A program made the position numbers and the translations under genes. From the NCBI GenBank assembly GCA_036723975.1, contig DAIMGJ010000021.1, positions 1-31,764 on the forward strand: 31,764 bases of DNA, given 5' to 3'. This stretch comes from JAILEN01 sp036723975 (lineage in GTDB: Bacteria > Bacillota > Clostridia > Lachnospirales > Lachnospiraceae). This document shows, piece after piece, positions 24,490 through 31,764 of the stretch (position 1 is its first letter; every line of letters begins with the position of its first letter). The notes beneath the pieces are model-generated. The model was given only the letters and a program-made list of their open reading frames with translations. It did no database searches and was not told the DNA's origin.

Positions 24490-24894
24490 TTATTTTAAAT
24501 CAACCCCCAACAATCCCATTTGTTTTCCTTCTATCTTTATATCAACATACATACTTCTAGCCTCCAAAGGTGATTTTAAATGTCTGATAATAATAGGTCT
24601 CGGCTTCTCATAATCCACAAGTGTTTCCATTGAATCGCGGCATATAAAGTCAGTTTGAGAATTCTCTTTTGTAGGAAACATTAAAATCCAATAATCCTGC
24701 CCATAATATAACATTAGTTTCCCAATTTGGAGATTCTTTTCATCACATTCTGATTTATATAACTAATACATTTCCGGGAATTTCTTTTTATACTCCAAAG
24801 CAATTCCCTTACCCATTACCCCTACAGTATTTACTGTATTAACAATAACCTGAGCCGGGCTCTCGAAAATATTTCCTTTTACATATTTGATCAT
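24490..24894 (-). pseudogene. Macro-domain (ADP-ribose-binding) protein, interrupted by an amber codon
   Basis: From an ATG at 24894 the frame reads MIKYVKGNIFESPAQVIVNT, VNTVGVMGKGIALEYKKKFP, EMY, then TAG at 24763-24765. It continues in the same frame as LYKSECDEKNLQIGKLMLYY and GQDYWILMFPTK. The Asn19/Asn22 pair, the GVMGKGIA loop and MFPTK are those of macro domains of the DarG antitoxin/Poa1p type. After MFPTK the remaining 55 or so residues (ICRDSMETLVDYEKPRPIII onward, ending GLLGVDLK) do not resemble a macro domain, so the gene is also truncated or fused. No DarT-like toxin is adjacent. The 74-codon remainder has its own ATG at 24714, but lacks a ribosome binding site. The gene sits oddly between the formyltransferase and legB. 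Confidence 0.75.
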
Positions 24895-25024
24895 AATATC
24901 TCAGTCTCCTAAACACCTCTTTGAATCATAAAACTTCTTTTTAGACAATATTAAAATATGCATTTTCATTGATAGCTCAGCAGTAACTATAGTATGATAC
25001 ATTCAATCCTCTACCATTCTCATT

Positions 25025-25798
25025 TTATACTAAAGCAGTTGTATCCTTAGGCTGTAATGTCTTTAATATTTCATCATTTACTAATGTATAAAACTTTCCG
25101 TTCAATTCAAATCCCGCCCCACTATATGGTGGAAACCAAAAAGCCCTTATCTTTAAATCTAAATCTTCACTTTCAAGATTATTTAAATCTACCCTCATCA
25201 TTTCTAACATTTCTTTTTTTGAAATATATATGCCCTCATCAACATTTTGGCTTGTACACTCGAGTTTCCCTTTTAACATAACATCTGCAAGAACACTTTT
25301 ATACAATTCCTTTTGTATTTCTTGTGTTTTAACTTCTAATGATTGTGCTGTCTCAAATCGAAAATCAAAATTGAATTTATAGATTCTTATAATATCACCA
25401 GTATCAAACTCTTCATCTACATAATGAGCTGTCGCCCCCCATTCAGATAGTTTGTTTAAAATAGCCACGTTATATCCAGCTGTACCTCTCCAATCTGGCA
25501 AAATTGCCGGATGAAAATTAATACATCCAAATTTTGGCCCTTCGATTAACGGCTTGCGTATTTTTTTCCAATACAAATAAGATACCACTAAATCTATTTC
25601 TCCCTTTTTTGCCTGTATTATCTCTTCAGCTTTTTCCATAGAAACTACTGGAATACCAAACTCACATGCTTTTTTCATGGTATGTGAATTAGGAAACTGA
25701 GAATCTGTACAAACTGCGACTACTTCTATACCCTGTTCCACAGTCCATTGTAGCATTTCTGCTGCATATTTTTTTCTTCCCATAAATATAATTTTCAT
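25025..25798 (-). CDS. Formyltransferase family protein, probable sugar N-formyltransferase
   Basis: The 257-residue protein from the ATG at 25798 (GAGGAG is too close to an ATG nine bases earlier) has a formyltransferase fold: MKIIFMGRKKYAAEMLQWTV, VVAVCTDS, then the catalytic Asn94-x-His96 in GCINFHPAILPDWRG and Asp132 in DEEFDTGDII. These match the Asn-His-Asp triad of enzymes that use N10-formyltetrahydrofolate. It is too short, and its C-terminus too different, for the housekeeping methionyl-tRNA formyltransferase (about 310 residues), and it lies inside the nonulosonic acid operon. The substrate is inferred: probably the 4-amino group of the LegC product, the place where LegH would act. 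It lies 102 bases after legG. Confidence 0.8.
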   Translation of the reverse strand: MKIIFMGRKKYAAEMLQWTVEQGIEVVAVCTDSQFPNSHTMKKACEFGIPVVSMEKAEEIIQAKKGEIDLVVSYLYWKKIRKPLIEGPKFGCINFHPAILPDWRGTAGYNVAILNKLSEWGATAHYVDEEFDTGDIIRIYKFNFDFRFETAQSLEVKTQEIQKELYKSVLADVMLKGKLECTSQNVDEGIYISKKEMLEMMRVDLNNLESEDLDLKIRAFWFPPYSGAGFELNGKFYTLVNDEILKTLQPKDTTALV

Positions 25799-25900
25799 AA
25801 CATTCATCTCCTCGTATAGCAGCGTAAGTTGTTTATTAATTCACAAGCCGTTAAACTTTCTCGTCCAATCAAAACGTTTTTCCTTAAAATCCTTTTAAAT

Positions 25901-27094
25901 CTACAAATCATAAAATTTCTTCTTTAAATCAATATTCGCAGAAGCAAATACTCGCTTTATTTCATCCGCAATTCTTTTTGATGTATTACCATCTCCAAAT
26001 GGGCTGATACAATTTTTAGCCGTATTTCGAAACTCCTTTGAAAGTGATTTTTTTAGCGCAGTTTCGATTGATTTTGTATTCGGATCACAATCAATAATTG
26101 AATCTGCTCTTATACGCCCCTTTTGTCGATCACCAATATTAATGGTTGGGATACCAAACGAAGGTGCTTCTATAATTCCACTGGATGAATTACCTATCAC
26201 CATAGCACAATTATTCATGGCACTTAAGTAACGAACTAATCCTAACGACGTAAAAACGTGGAGATTTTTATACTTCATTCCATAGGCATCCAACAAACTA
26301 TTGATTTCTCGTCCCCCCGCATCAGCATTTGATTTTGTTATAATAAACTCCATCTCACTATGAGAAACTAATACCGATAAAAGTTCTTCAACTTGATGCT
26401 TTGCAGTATTTCCCTCTAGAGTTACTGGATGAAAAGTAACAAGTCCATATGGCTTTGATAAATCCACCACATCATCCAAACCATTTTCCGCTAAAATCCT
26501 TGTTAATTCTTTTTCTAGTTCTTCTTTTGATAACAAAACAGTGTGCAGTGCATTTTCAACTCCTAATGCACCTACATTAAACACTCTAGAAGGATCTTCT
26601 CCCAACTGTATCACACGCTTTCTATATTCGCTTGTACTAGTCATATGAAGATAAGATAACTTCGTAATTGCATGTCGGATTGCCTCATCAATTGCACCCT
26701 CTGTAGTCTCTCCTCCATAAAGATGCACAATTGGTATTTTAGCATTCATTGCTGCACAAGCAACCGCTAACGTCTCGTATCGATCGCCAAGTAAAACTAT
26801 AGCATCCAGATTTCTCTCTGCGAAATAATCTGAAAACCCAATCATAGCCATACCCATAGTTTTTGATATGGAAGCGGCAGAATCAGAGTCCATCAAAATA
26901 TCAATCTTTTTATCTATAAAAAAACCATCTTCGTTTATTTCTTTATAGGTATATCCAAACGCCGCAGACAAATGCGCACCTGTCACAACCAAATGTAAAT
27001 CAAAATCTTCATCTTCTGAGATGATTCTAATTAGTGGTTTTAACAAATCATATTCAGCTCTCGTAGCCGTAACTATACAAATTGAAATCGACAT
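25901..27094 (-). CDS. legG: Hydrolysing UDP-N-acetyl sugar 2-epimerase, LegG/NeuC type
   Basis: From the ATG at 27094 (GTGAGGAAG upstream; a TTG five codons earlier is unlikely) the protein has 397 residues. The family marks are ICIVTATRAEYDLLKP at the N-terminus, LLGDRYETLA (102-111), VHLYGGETTEGAIDE (123-137) and GNSSSGIIEAPSFGIPTINI with GDRQKGR near residue 300. It belongs to the hydrolysing class that both inverts C2 and releases UDP, yielding a free mannose-configured sugar for LegI. Sialic acid NeuC and LegG are closely related; legB and legC in the operon favour LegG. It follows legF by 26 bases. Confidence 0.9.
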   Translation of the reverse strand: MSISICIVTATRAEYDLLKPLIRIISEDEDFDLHLVVTGAHLSAAFGYTYKEINEDGFFIDKKIDILMDSDSAASISKTMGMAMIGFSDYFAERNLDAIVLLGDRYETLAVACAAMNAKIPIVHLYGGETTEGAIDEAIRHAITKLSYLHMTSTSEYRKRVIQLGEDPSRVFNVGALGVENALHTVLLSKEELEKELTRILAENGLDDVVDLSKPYGLVTFHPVTLEGNTAKHQVEELLSVLVSHSEMEFIITKSNADAGGREINSLLDAYGMKYKNLHVFTSLGLVRYLSAMNNCAMVIGNSSSGIIEAPSFGIPTINIGDRQKGRIRADSIIDCDPNTKSIETALKKSLSKEFRNTAKNCISPFGDGNTSKRIADEIKRVFASANIDLKKKFYDL

Positions 27095-27120
27095 ATCTTC
27101 CTCACTCAAACCGCTCCCTA

Positions 27121-27816
27121 TCAGATTTTGTTCCTTTTAATAAAAAAATCCGTCAACTCAAAATCTAATTCCGTATCAATATCAATACTACGCTCTCTTG
27201 GCATAATATACGCATAGCTTCCTTCTCCGTATATAAAATGGTCTTGGCGAAGCGACGAAACATCTACAATATAAATTGCACCATTTAATCTATAATCTGT
27301 CTCAAAATCCTGTCGACGCCCTTCAGATTCTCTAGACATAAACTGAGACATATCATTTTCTATGCCTAAGTGTCCATAAGTTTGTAGTGAATGCTCTGCC
27401 TCGCAAACTGAGATTACGGACTTTGCCTTCCTTTCCCAAAAAATACCATACGCTTGCTCGATATCCTCTGACTTGCGAAGCGGCGAAGTGGGTTGCAACA
27501 GACAAATCGTATCAAACTCTTTTTTCATCCGCTTATAATTATCCAGTACCTCTTCTACCATATCCCATGATGACGCTATATCGTTCGAATTTTTTTCACT
27601 ACGCAGAAACGGAACTTCAGCACCACAGTTAATTGCAATTCTTTTATACTTCTCTGAATCAGTAGAAACCATTACTTCATCAAATATTCCGGAATCAACG
27701 GCTGCCCTTATGCTGTAATACATTAGTGGATGTCCGTTTAATTCTTTGATATTCTTATCTTTTAAACCCTTGGAACCACTTCTGGCCGGAATAATCGCAA
27801 GATTCTTATTCGTCAT
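27121..27816 (-). CDS. legF: CMP-nonulosonic acid cytidylyltransferase, LegF/NeuA type
   Basis: I start it at the ATG at 27816 (MTNKNLAIIPARSGSKGLKD) where AAAAGGAG lies six bases upstream, giving 231 residues. The upstream part of the frame overlaps legI. The CTP-binding IPARSGSKGLKDKNI motif, VMVSTDSEKY, LLQPTSPLR and RQDFETDYRLNGAIYI are diagnostic of CMP-sialic/legionaminic/pseudaminic synthetases, and SIDIDTELDF is the conserved metal-binding end. It activates the sugar as the CMP donor used by the Maf-type transferase. Sugar specificity cannot be read directly and is inferred from the pathway. Confidence 0.92.
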   Translation of the reverse strand: MTNKNLAIIPARSGSKGLKDKNIKELNGHPLMYYSIRAAVDSGIFDEVMVSTDSEKYKRIAINCGAEVPFLRSEKNSNDIASSWDMVEEVLDNYKRMKKEFDTICLLQPTSPLRKSEDIEQAYGIFWERKAKSVISVCEAEHSLQTYGHLGIENDMSQFMSRESEGRRQDFETDYRLNGAIYIVDVSSLRQDHFIYGEGSYAYIMPRERSIDIDTELDFELTDFFIKRNKI

Positions 27817-27841
27817 CCCCATCTCCTTTTCATACCTCATT

Positions 27842-28843
27842 TTATATAATAATACCTTCATCTGGTCGAAAATCTTTTCTTGCGACACTACCAATCACTT
27901 TATCCCACTCAGATGCTTTAAATCCAATATCATTTCGCTTAACACAAATATTCTCAGCCGTTATTTTCTCTCCTTTAGATATATTATTAGATGCAACAAT
28001 TCGCTTTGTTACCACCTTTGATATAGACCTTTCAGAAGAAGTAGGCATTTTCACTCCATCTCCCAGTGCTATTTCAATATGGCGTATTTTCTCTATCATT
28101 TTTTGGAATTCTTTCGGTTCGGTACTCGCAATATGGTCAGGACCTTCCATATGACAGTCAAGAGTAAAATGTTTTTCAATGACTCTTGCACCTAATCCCA
28201 CTGCAGTCACAGCCACTTCATCTCCTATCGTATGATCCGAATAACCAACCGGTAAATGAAAAGCATCCTTCAATGTCAACATTGCACGTAGATTAACTTG
28301 CTCATATGGGCATGGATAATTTGTTGTGCAATGCAATAAAGTAATATCCGTTGCTCCCCCCTCCTGCAACGCCTGAATCGAAATATCTACATCCGCTAGT
28401 GAACTCATTCCAGTACTTAAAATAACAGGTAATTGTTTCGTTCCTATATATCGAAGAAAACTAACATTTCCAATATCCCCAGAGCCAACCTTAATAAAAG
28501 GGATTCCTAGATTTATCAAAAAATTCAAACTTTCCTCATCGTCAGCCGTAGACGCAAATGTAATGCCTATTTTGTCACAATAGTCTTTTACCTGTCTGAA
28601 ATTATCTTGAGAAAACTCTAGTCGCTTTAGCATATCAAACTGAGACTCACAAACACCGGTATTTTGGGTTTGATAATCTGCCTGTTTAACATTTTTTGTA
28701 ATAAGCTTTTCAGTAATCCATGTTTGAAACTTAATAACATCTGCCCCCGCCATCTTAGCCGCATCACACAGCCTTAATGCCGTTTCTAAGTCATTATTAT
28801 GATTCACGCCTGCTTCTGCTATAACCAATACCTTCTTACTCAT
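27842..28843 (-). CDS. legI: N-acetylneuraminate/legionaminate synthase, LegI/NeuB type
   Basis: NeuB-family enzymes condense phosphoenolpyruvate with a free six-carbon sugar to form the nine-carbon acid. The 333-residue protein has the TIM barrel with AEAGVNHNND (9-18), VIKFQTW, IPFIKVGSGD, LLHCTTNYPCP, PVGYSDHTIGDEVAV and VIEKHFTLDCHMEGPDH. The C-terminal SAF (antifreeze-like) domain starts near RIVASNNISKGEKITAENIC. All barrel motifs are intact. The ATG overlaps the stop of the upstream methyltransferase by four bases (ATGA), which suggests translational coupling. LegB, LegC and LegG around it point to legionaminic rather than sialic acid. Confidence 0.92.
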   Translation of the reverse strand: MSKKVLVIAEAGVNHNNDLETALRLCDAAKMAGADVIKFQTWITEKLITKNVKQADYQTQNTGVCESQFDMLKRLEFSQDNFRQVKDYCDKIGITFASTADDEESLNFLINLGIPFIKVGSGDIGNVSFLRYIGTKQLPVILSTGMSSLADVDISIQALQEGGATDITLLHCTTNYPCPYEQVNLRAMLTLKDAFHLPVGYSDHTIGDEVAVTAVGLGARVIEKHFTLDCHMEGPDHIASTEPKEFQKMIEKIRHIEIALGDGVKMPTSSERSISKVVTKRIVASNNISKGEKITAENICVKRNDIGFKASEWDKVIGSVARKDFRPDEGIII

Positions 28844-29520
28844 ACTGTCGCTTTCCTTTCTGCTATTGTAACCAAATTATCTACAAAAGCACCCTGATCA
28901 GAATACTTATAGCAATCACAAGATAGAACCTGAAACCCAGACTTTTCCAATACTATCTTCATCTCACTTTCATCCGTAAAATGGGATGTTCCCAAGCCAG
29001 CAAAGTGTCCTTTTGTAATGTCGGTAAAGGTATCTTTTTCAATTTCTCTTCCCGTTCCGTATCCACTTGTTTCTTTGCCAAAACCAGATGTAAATAGTTT
29101 CCCACCCGGCTTTAGAATCCTAGCGATTTCTTCATACATTTTTTGAATATTCATCATCCGATTCTGGCAAATGCATGCGTTGTCGATTACCCCATCAAAA
29201 AAATTTTCGGGATAATCTAGTTCTAGCGCATCTCTTACCCTTAAATCTACATCATATTTTTCAAACTCTCTTTCCAGTTTTGCCCGAGTATTTCTTATTG
29301 CACTTTCCGAACCATCAAAAGCGTATACATCAAAGCCCTCTCTCAAAAGATACCATGTGGTCGCTCCATCTCCACAACCAAAATCAAGAATCTTAATCTC
29401 CTTTCGCGGATTAGCTGAATAATAATTCCGAGCGACAAAACGAATAACCGACTCTCCCGGATACTGTCCCCAAACCTTTTCGCTATGAATTTTCTCCCAA
29501 GTATCATCGAATGACTTCAT
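28840..29520 (-). CDS. Class I SAM-dependent methyltransferase
   Basis: The 226-residue protein shows a Rossmann-type methyltransferase fold: motif I ILDFGCGDGATTWYLL (44-59), an acidic end of strand two (VYAFDGSESAIRNT), DALELDYPENFFDGVIDNA and ILKPGGKLFTSGFG. It lies between the FemAB-like gene and legI and overlaps legI by four bases, so it is made in step with the sugar pathway. Its target is not evident. An O- or N-methyl group on the nonulosonic acid is a reasonable inference, as methylated nonulosonic acids are known on clostridial flagellin. It is not an rRNA methyltransferase by motif, but a search is needed. Confidence 0.8.
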   Translation of the reverse strand: MKSFDDTWEKIHSEKVWGQYPGESVIRFVARNYYSANPRKEIKILDFGCGDGATTWYLLREGFDVYAFDGSESAIRNTRAKLEREFEKYDVDLRVRDALELDYPENFFDGVIDNACICQNRMMNIQKMYEEIARILKPGGKLFTSGFGKETSGYGTGREIEKDTFTDITKGHFAGLGTSHFTDESEMKIVLEKSGFQVLSCDCYKYSDQGAFVDNLVTIAERKATV

Positions 29521-29544
29521 GTTCTTTTCCTCCTATATTTACCC

Positions 29545-30624
29545 TTATAATTCTCTATATGCCAACAGTTTATCAGGCTTCTTATGTGTTACTAATAACC
29601 ACTTTGAAATCAAATCATCATATATCTTTTGATTATGTATACGCTTCCCTATATAAAAATCTGATCTTTCCTTTGAAAATCCTCTTTTAAATCGGAAGAG
29701 ATTATCATCGACATCATCCGATAACCCTCCCCCCAAATGATATTTCTTACATCCATGCGAAGCACCATATTCTGCCCCCTTCCATAGCATATAAGTATTG
29801 GCATTATATTCCAAATAGGCTGTATCACTTGCTCCTAAATGATAGTGAATATAATCTCCTTCCAGTAGCAAAAGAATTCCTGCAATTATTTTTTTATTTG
29901 AGTTAAGAATATATAGGATAATGCTCTTTTCATTTTTCATAATATTTTTGAAATAATCTTCACTAAAAAAGTAAAAGTTTTCTGCATGGTTTCTTTCCAT
30001 CGTCATATAGTAAAGTCGCATAAATTCCGTATAATCTTTACTTTCTATGTAATGCAGTCCCATTTTTTCTGCTTTTCTTATCTTTGTTCGATATCGCGGT
30101 GACATTCCATCCATCCATAAAGATTCAACTCCTCGTGTCAAGTCCAGCCAAACCGTCGTTCGGTTATGATCCACTTCAATATTCTTTTTAAAAATGGATT
30201 CATTTTTAAAAAACGGATGAAATCTTATAAACTCTGCAACCACGTTTTGTTTTTTACAATAATCCACAAATGATAATTCAAATCGTTGTAAAAAAATCTC
30301 ATCTTCACAATTTGAAACAGGTCCACCATAACCATACGCGGTTTCAATATCATAGTAACCGTTATACCCATATTGAGTGGGAATCTGGTTTAAAAAAAAA
30401 GGATACAATACGATTTTTTCATTCTCCCTATACACAAAAAGCTTGGGGTCACCTCCATTTTCCTTCTGTCCCAACCTATAATAATCTGATGAAAAATACA
30501 CATCTCGATTTTCTCTCGGTAATGTCTTTACTAAATCATCCCAATTCTGATTATCAACATCTAGTAACAAGCTTTCGGAGTTACCGATTTTTCCTCCAAT
30601 ACTACCCTTCACCATCTTTTCCAT
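29545..30624 (-). CDS. FemAB-like / GNAT-fold acyltransferase
   Basis: This 359-residue protein resembles the FemAB/BioF2 (GNAT) superfamily: an N-terminal half with YFSSDYYRLGQ, LYPFFLNQIP and YGYNGYYDIETAYGYGGPVS, followed by RTTVWLDLTRGVESLWMDGM and SPRYRTKIRKAEKMGLHYIE, a motif common to these enzymes. The second half has IIAGILLLLEGDYIHYHLGA, LWKGAEYGASHGCKKYHLGG and LFRFKRGFS. Members transfer aminoacyl groups from tRNA or acyl groups from CoA onto amino groups. It is the first gene of the operon, so a role in acylating the sugar is plausible and could stand in for LegH. The start is uncertain between 30624 and 30615, since no clear ribosome binding site is present. It overlaps the decayed gene upstream. 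Confidence 0.75.
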   Translation of the reverse strand: MEKMVKGSIGGKIGNSESLLLDVDNQNWDDLVKTLPRENRDVYFSSDYYRLGQKENGGDPKLFVYRENEKIVLYPFFLNQIPTQYGYNGYYDIETAYGYGGPVSNCEDEIFLQRFELSFVDYCKKQNVVAEFIRFHPFFKNESIFKKNIEVDHNRTTVWLDLTRGVESLWMDGMSPRYRTKIRKAEKMGLHYIESKDYTEFMRLYYMTMERNHAENFYFFSEDYFKNIMKNEKSIILYILNSNKKIIAGILLLLEGDYIHYHLGASDTAYLEYNANTYMLWKGAEYGASHGCKKYHLGGGLSDDVDDNLFRFKRGFSKERSDFYIGKRIHNQKIYDDLISKWLLVTHKKPDKLLAYREL

Positions 30625-30895
30625 CTCGTAAAATCATCTTTCTCTATTCTTTTTAGTGCATATTCAACAATAATCCTTATATTTACTGGCATTGCTGAAC
30701 GGTTCGCAAGTTCCATATAACGTCAAAATAGCGCTTTTCCGGATATAAAGTAGCTTCTTCGAGCTCTTTTCTAGTAATTTATGGTACACAAAAAGAAACG
30801 TCATTGCTTTTCACTATGAAGGCCTTCTTGTTCCCAAAATCCCCTACAATAACAAACCTCTCATGTCTACTAGGATCACTTGCCTCTGCAAGGTC
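30609..30895 (-). pseudogene. Decayed gene of unknown family between IS110 remnant and glycan operon
   Basis: Below the TAG at 30896-30898 the frame continues DLAEASDPSRHERFVIVGDF, GNKKAFIVKSNDVSFCVP, then TAA at 30779-30781, then ITRKELEEATLYPEKRYFDV. At that point a shift by one or two bases restores a convincing continuation, MELANRSAMPVNIRIIVEYA and LKRIEKDDFTRWKRW, ending with TGA at 30609-30611. The composition is protein-like throughout, so one gene with a nonsense codon and a frameshift is likely. I do not recognise the family. The upstream side runs in frame into the IS110 remnant with no clear border. Confidence 0.55.
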
Positions 30896-31660
30896 CTAAA
30901 TTCCTTCGTTCTGCTTATCCGTAGTTTGGTGCCGCTTATGCTCCTCAACCAAGGTCTTTGCCCTATCTTCAGTTACACCTCGACCACGCATCTTTTTGTC
31001 ATGCCAGATTTTTCGGATTCTATCAACACCTAAAGCAATGATATCTCTCGGCAGCGGCGCTTTTTCAAGCATTGCCAATCCACTTGCCAAATCAAATCAT
31101 GAATATAATCCCTGATACTCTGGGAAGTGTATTGCAAGCCATCTCTGGATTCTATTTGCAGAAATGTTATACTGCTTCATAATCCGGTCACGGCTGTATA
31201 CCAAATCTCTTATTTCAACAAAAATGCCTTCTGGCATATATGGGATGGAATACCTTCCATCCATAACCAGCTTTTCGATTGTTTTTGGATCCTTTGCATC
31301 CGTTTTCTTTGGACTGTTATCATCTAGTTCTTTGATTTTCTTGACGGAAAATGGGTTTATTATAACCAATAACATTTGATGCATTGCCACATAGTTCTGA
31401 AATGCGAACCAATAGTGGCCTGTAGGCTCACAGCCTATAATTACATCCTTCTTTCGATTTTCCGCTTTAAGCTTTTCTGTCCAATCGTAAAAAGAATTGA
31501 ATCCTTCTAAATCATTTCGAAAAGTAAATACCTTCCGACATAGTTCGCCCCCACGATTATCGAACGCTCTAGCGTAGTGTGTTTGGCTTCCTATATCCAC
31601 GCCGACCACTAGTGTTGTATCTGTTACTTGTTCGATTTTGTCATTCTGTGTATAATTCAT
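30896..31660 (-). pseudogene. IS110-family transposase, nonsense-interrupted and C-terminally truncated
   Basis: The start at 31660 (MNYTQNDKIEQVTDTTLVVG) has GGAGG six bases upstream. Residues 1-187 hold the DEDD/RuvC-like domain of IS110 transposases: Asp22 in VVGVDIGSQTHYA, Glu78 in IIGCEPTGHYW, Asp121 and Asp124 in KKTDAKDPKTIEKLV, and the RDRIMKQYN helix. A TGA at 31097-31099 then interrupts the frame, probably a mutated Trp codon, and the same frame goes on FDLASGLAMLEKAPLPRDII, ALGVDRIRKIWHDKKMRGRG. It stops at TAG (30896-30898). The Tnp domain with the catalytic serine is missing. It is therefore inactive, and the element ends are not recognisable. Confidence 0.85.
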
Positions 31661-31662
31661 TC

Positions 31663-31728
31663 GAGACCTCCGGTTTGATTGGGTATTTTCATCCGTCAAG
31701 ATGTACCTTTATCTTATCGATAGGTCTC
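31663..31728 (-). promoter_or_regulatory. Inverted repeat masking the transposase ribosome binding site
   Basis: In RNA sense GAGACCT (31728-31722) can pair with AGGTCTC (31669-31663). The second arm overlaps the GGAGG (31667-31671) of the IS110 transposase. Such pairing could limit transposase translation from read-through transcripts. The 5' region also is where IS110-group elements carry a guide (bridge) RNA, but I cannot identify its loops here. Confidence 0.4.
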
Positions 31729-31764
31729 TTTTTATTCAATTGGCGCTATTTATGAATTACAGGA

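Noticed and set aside
24490..24894. DarTG toxin-antitoxin system
   Set aside because: Only a partial macro domain is present; no DarT-like ADP-ribosyltransferase lies on either side.
25025..25798. Housekeeping methionyl-tRNA formyltransferase (fmt)
   Set aside because: Too short, with a divergent C-terminal part, and placed inside a sugar operon without def or other translation neighbours.
24763..30898. Amber or opal recoding (suppressor tRNA, pyrrolysine or selenocysteine) explaining the in-frame stops
   Set aside because: The stops occur only in loci with other signs of decay (truncation, frameshift), and no recoding element or tRNA gene is visible. It remains testable by proteomics.

Overview
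The window is a chromosomal segment of an AT-rich, low-GC Gram-positive bacterium, most likely a motile clostridium of the Lachnospiraceae type (Roseburia, Agathobacter or Butyrivibrio-like). The basis is the Firmicutes-type ribosomal and RNA polymerase gene order, strong AGGAGG ribosome binding sites, SigA-type promoters, an L10 leader, a FliD-like protein and a Maf-type flagellin glycosylation gene. Every recognisable gene lies on the minus strand, so transcription runs from high to low coordinates.

Region by region, in transcription order: (1) 30609-31728 is a graveyard: an IS110-family transposase broken by an in-frame TGA and truncated before its catalytic-serine domain, running in frame into a second decayed gene. 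(2) 20408-30624 is a glycan operon: FemAB-like acyltransferase, methyltransferase, LegI/NeuB, LegF/NeuA, LegG/NeuC, a formyltransferase, a broken macro-domain gene, LegB, LegC and a Maf (DUF115) glycosyltransferase. It reads as a pathway for a CMP-activated legionaminic-type nonulosonic acid and its transfer to flagellin. The usual N-acetyltransferase LegH is missing, and a formyltransferase sits in the operon. (3) 18678-20255 has a heptad-repeat coiled-coil protein and a DUF4422 glycosyltransferase. (4) 17142-18434 is a FliD-like flagellar cap protein. (5) 13516-16915 is rpmG-secE-nusG-rplK-rplA, then rplJ-rplL with an L10-type attenuator. (6) 5696-13259 is rpoB-rpoC behind its own tandem promoters. 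(7) 996-5495 is rpsL-rpsG-fusA-tuf behind a near-consensus promoter, with an extra promoter for tuf. (8) 145-858, just downstream of tuf, is a complete type III toxin-antitoxin locus: promoter, two 38-bp RNA antitoxin repeats, a terminator, then a ToxN/AbiQ-family endoribonuclease.

The most interesting points are the ToxIN/CptIN-like locus behind tuf, bracketed by an imperfect direct repeat, and the legionaminic-type operon in which a formyltransferase, a FemAB-like enzyme and a methyltransferase may build an N-formylated and further decorated sugar for the flagellum. Both belong to known families. What may be undescribed is the particular sugar chemistry and the siting of the toxin locus. 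Two further observations are a macro-domain gene interrupted by a single amber codon and a chain of in-phase stop codons through the IS110 remnant.
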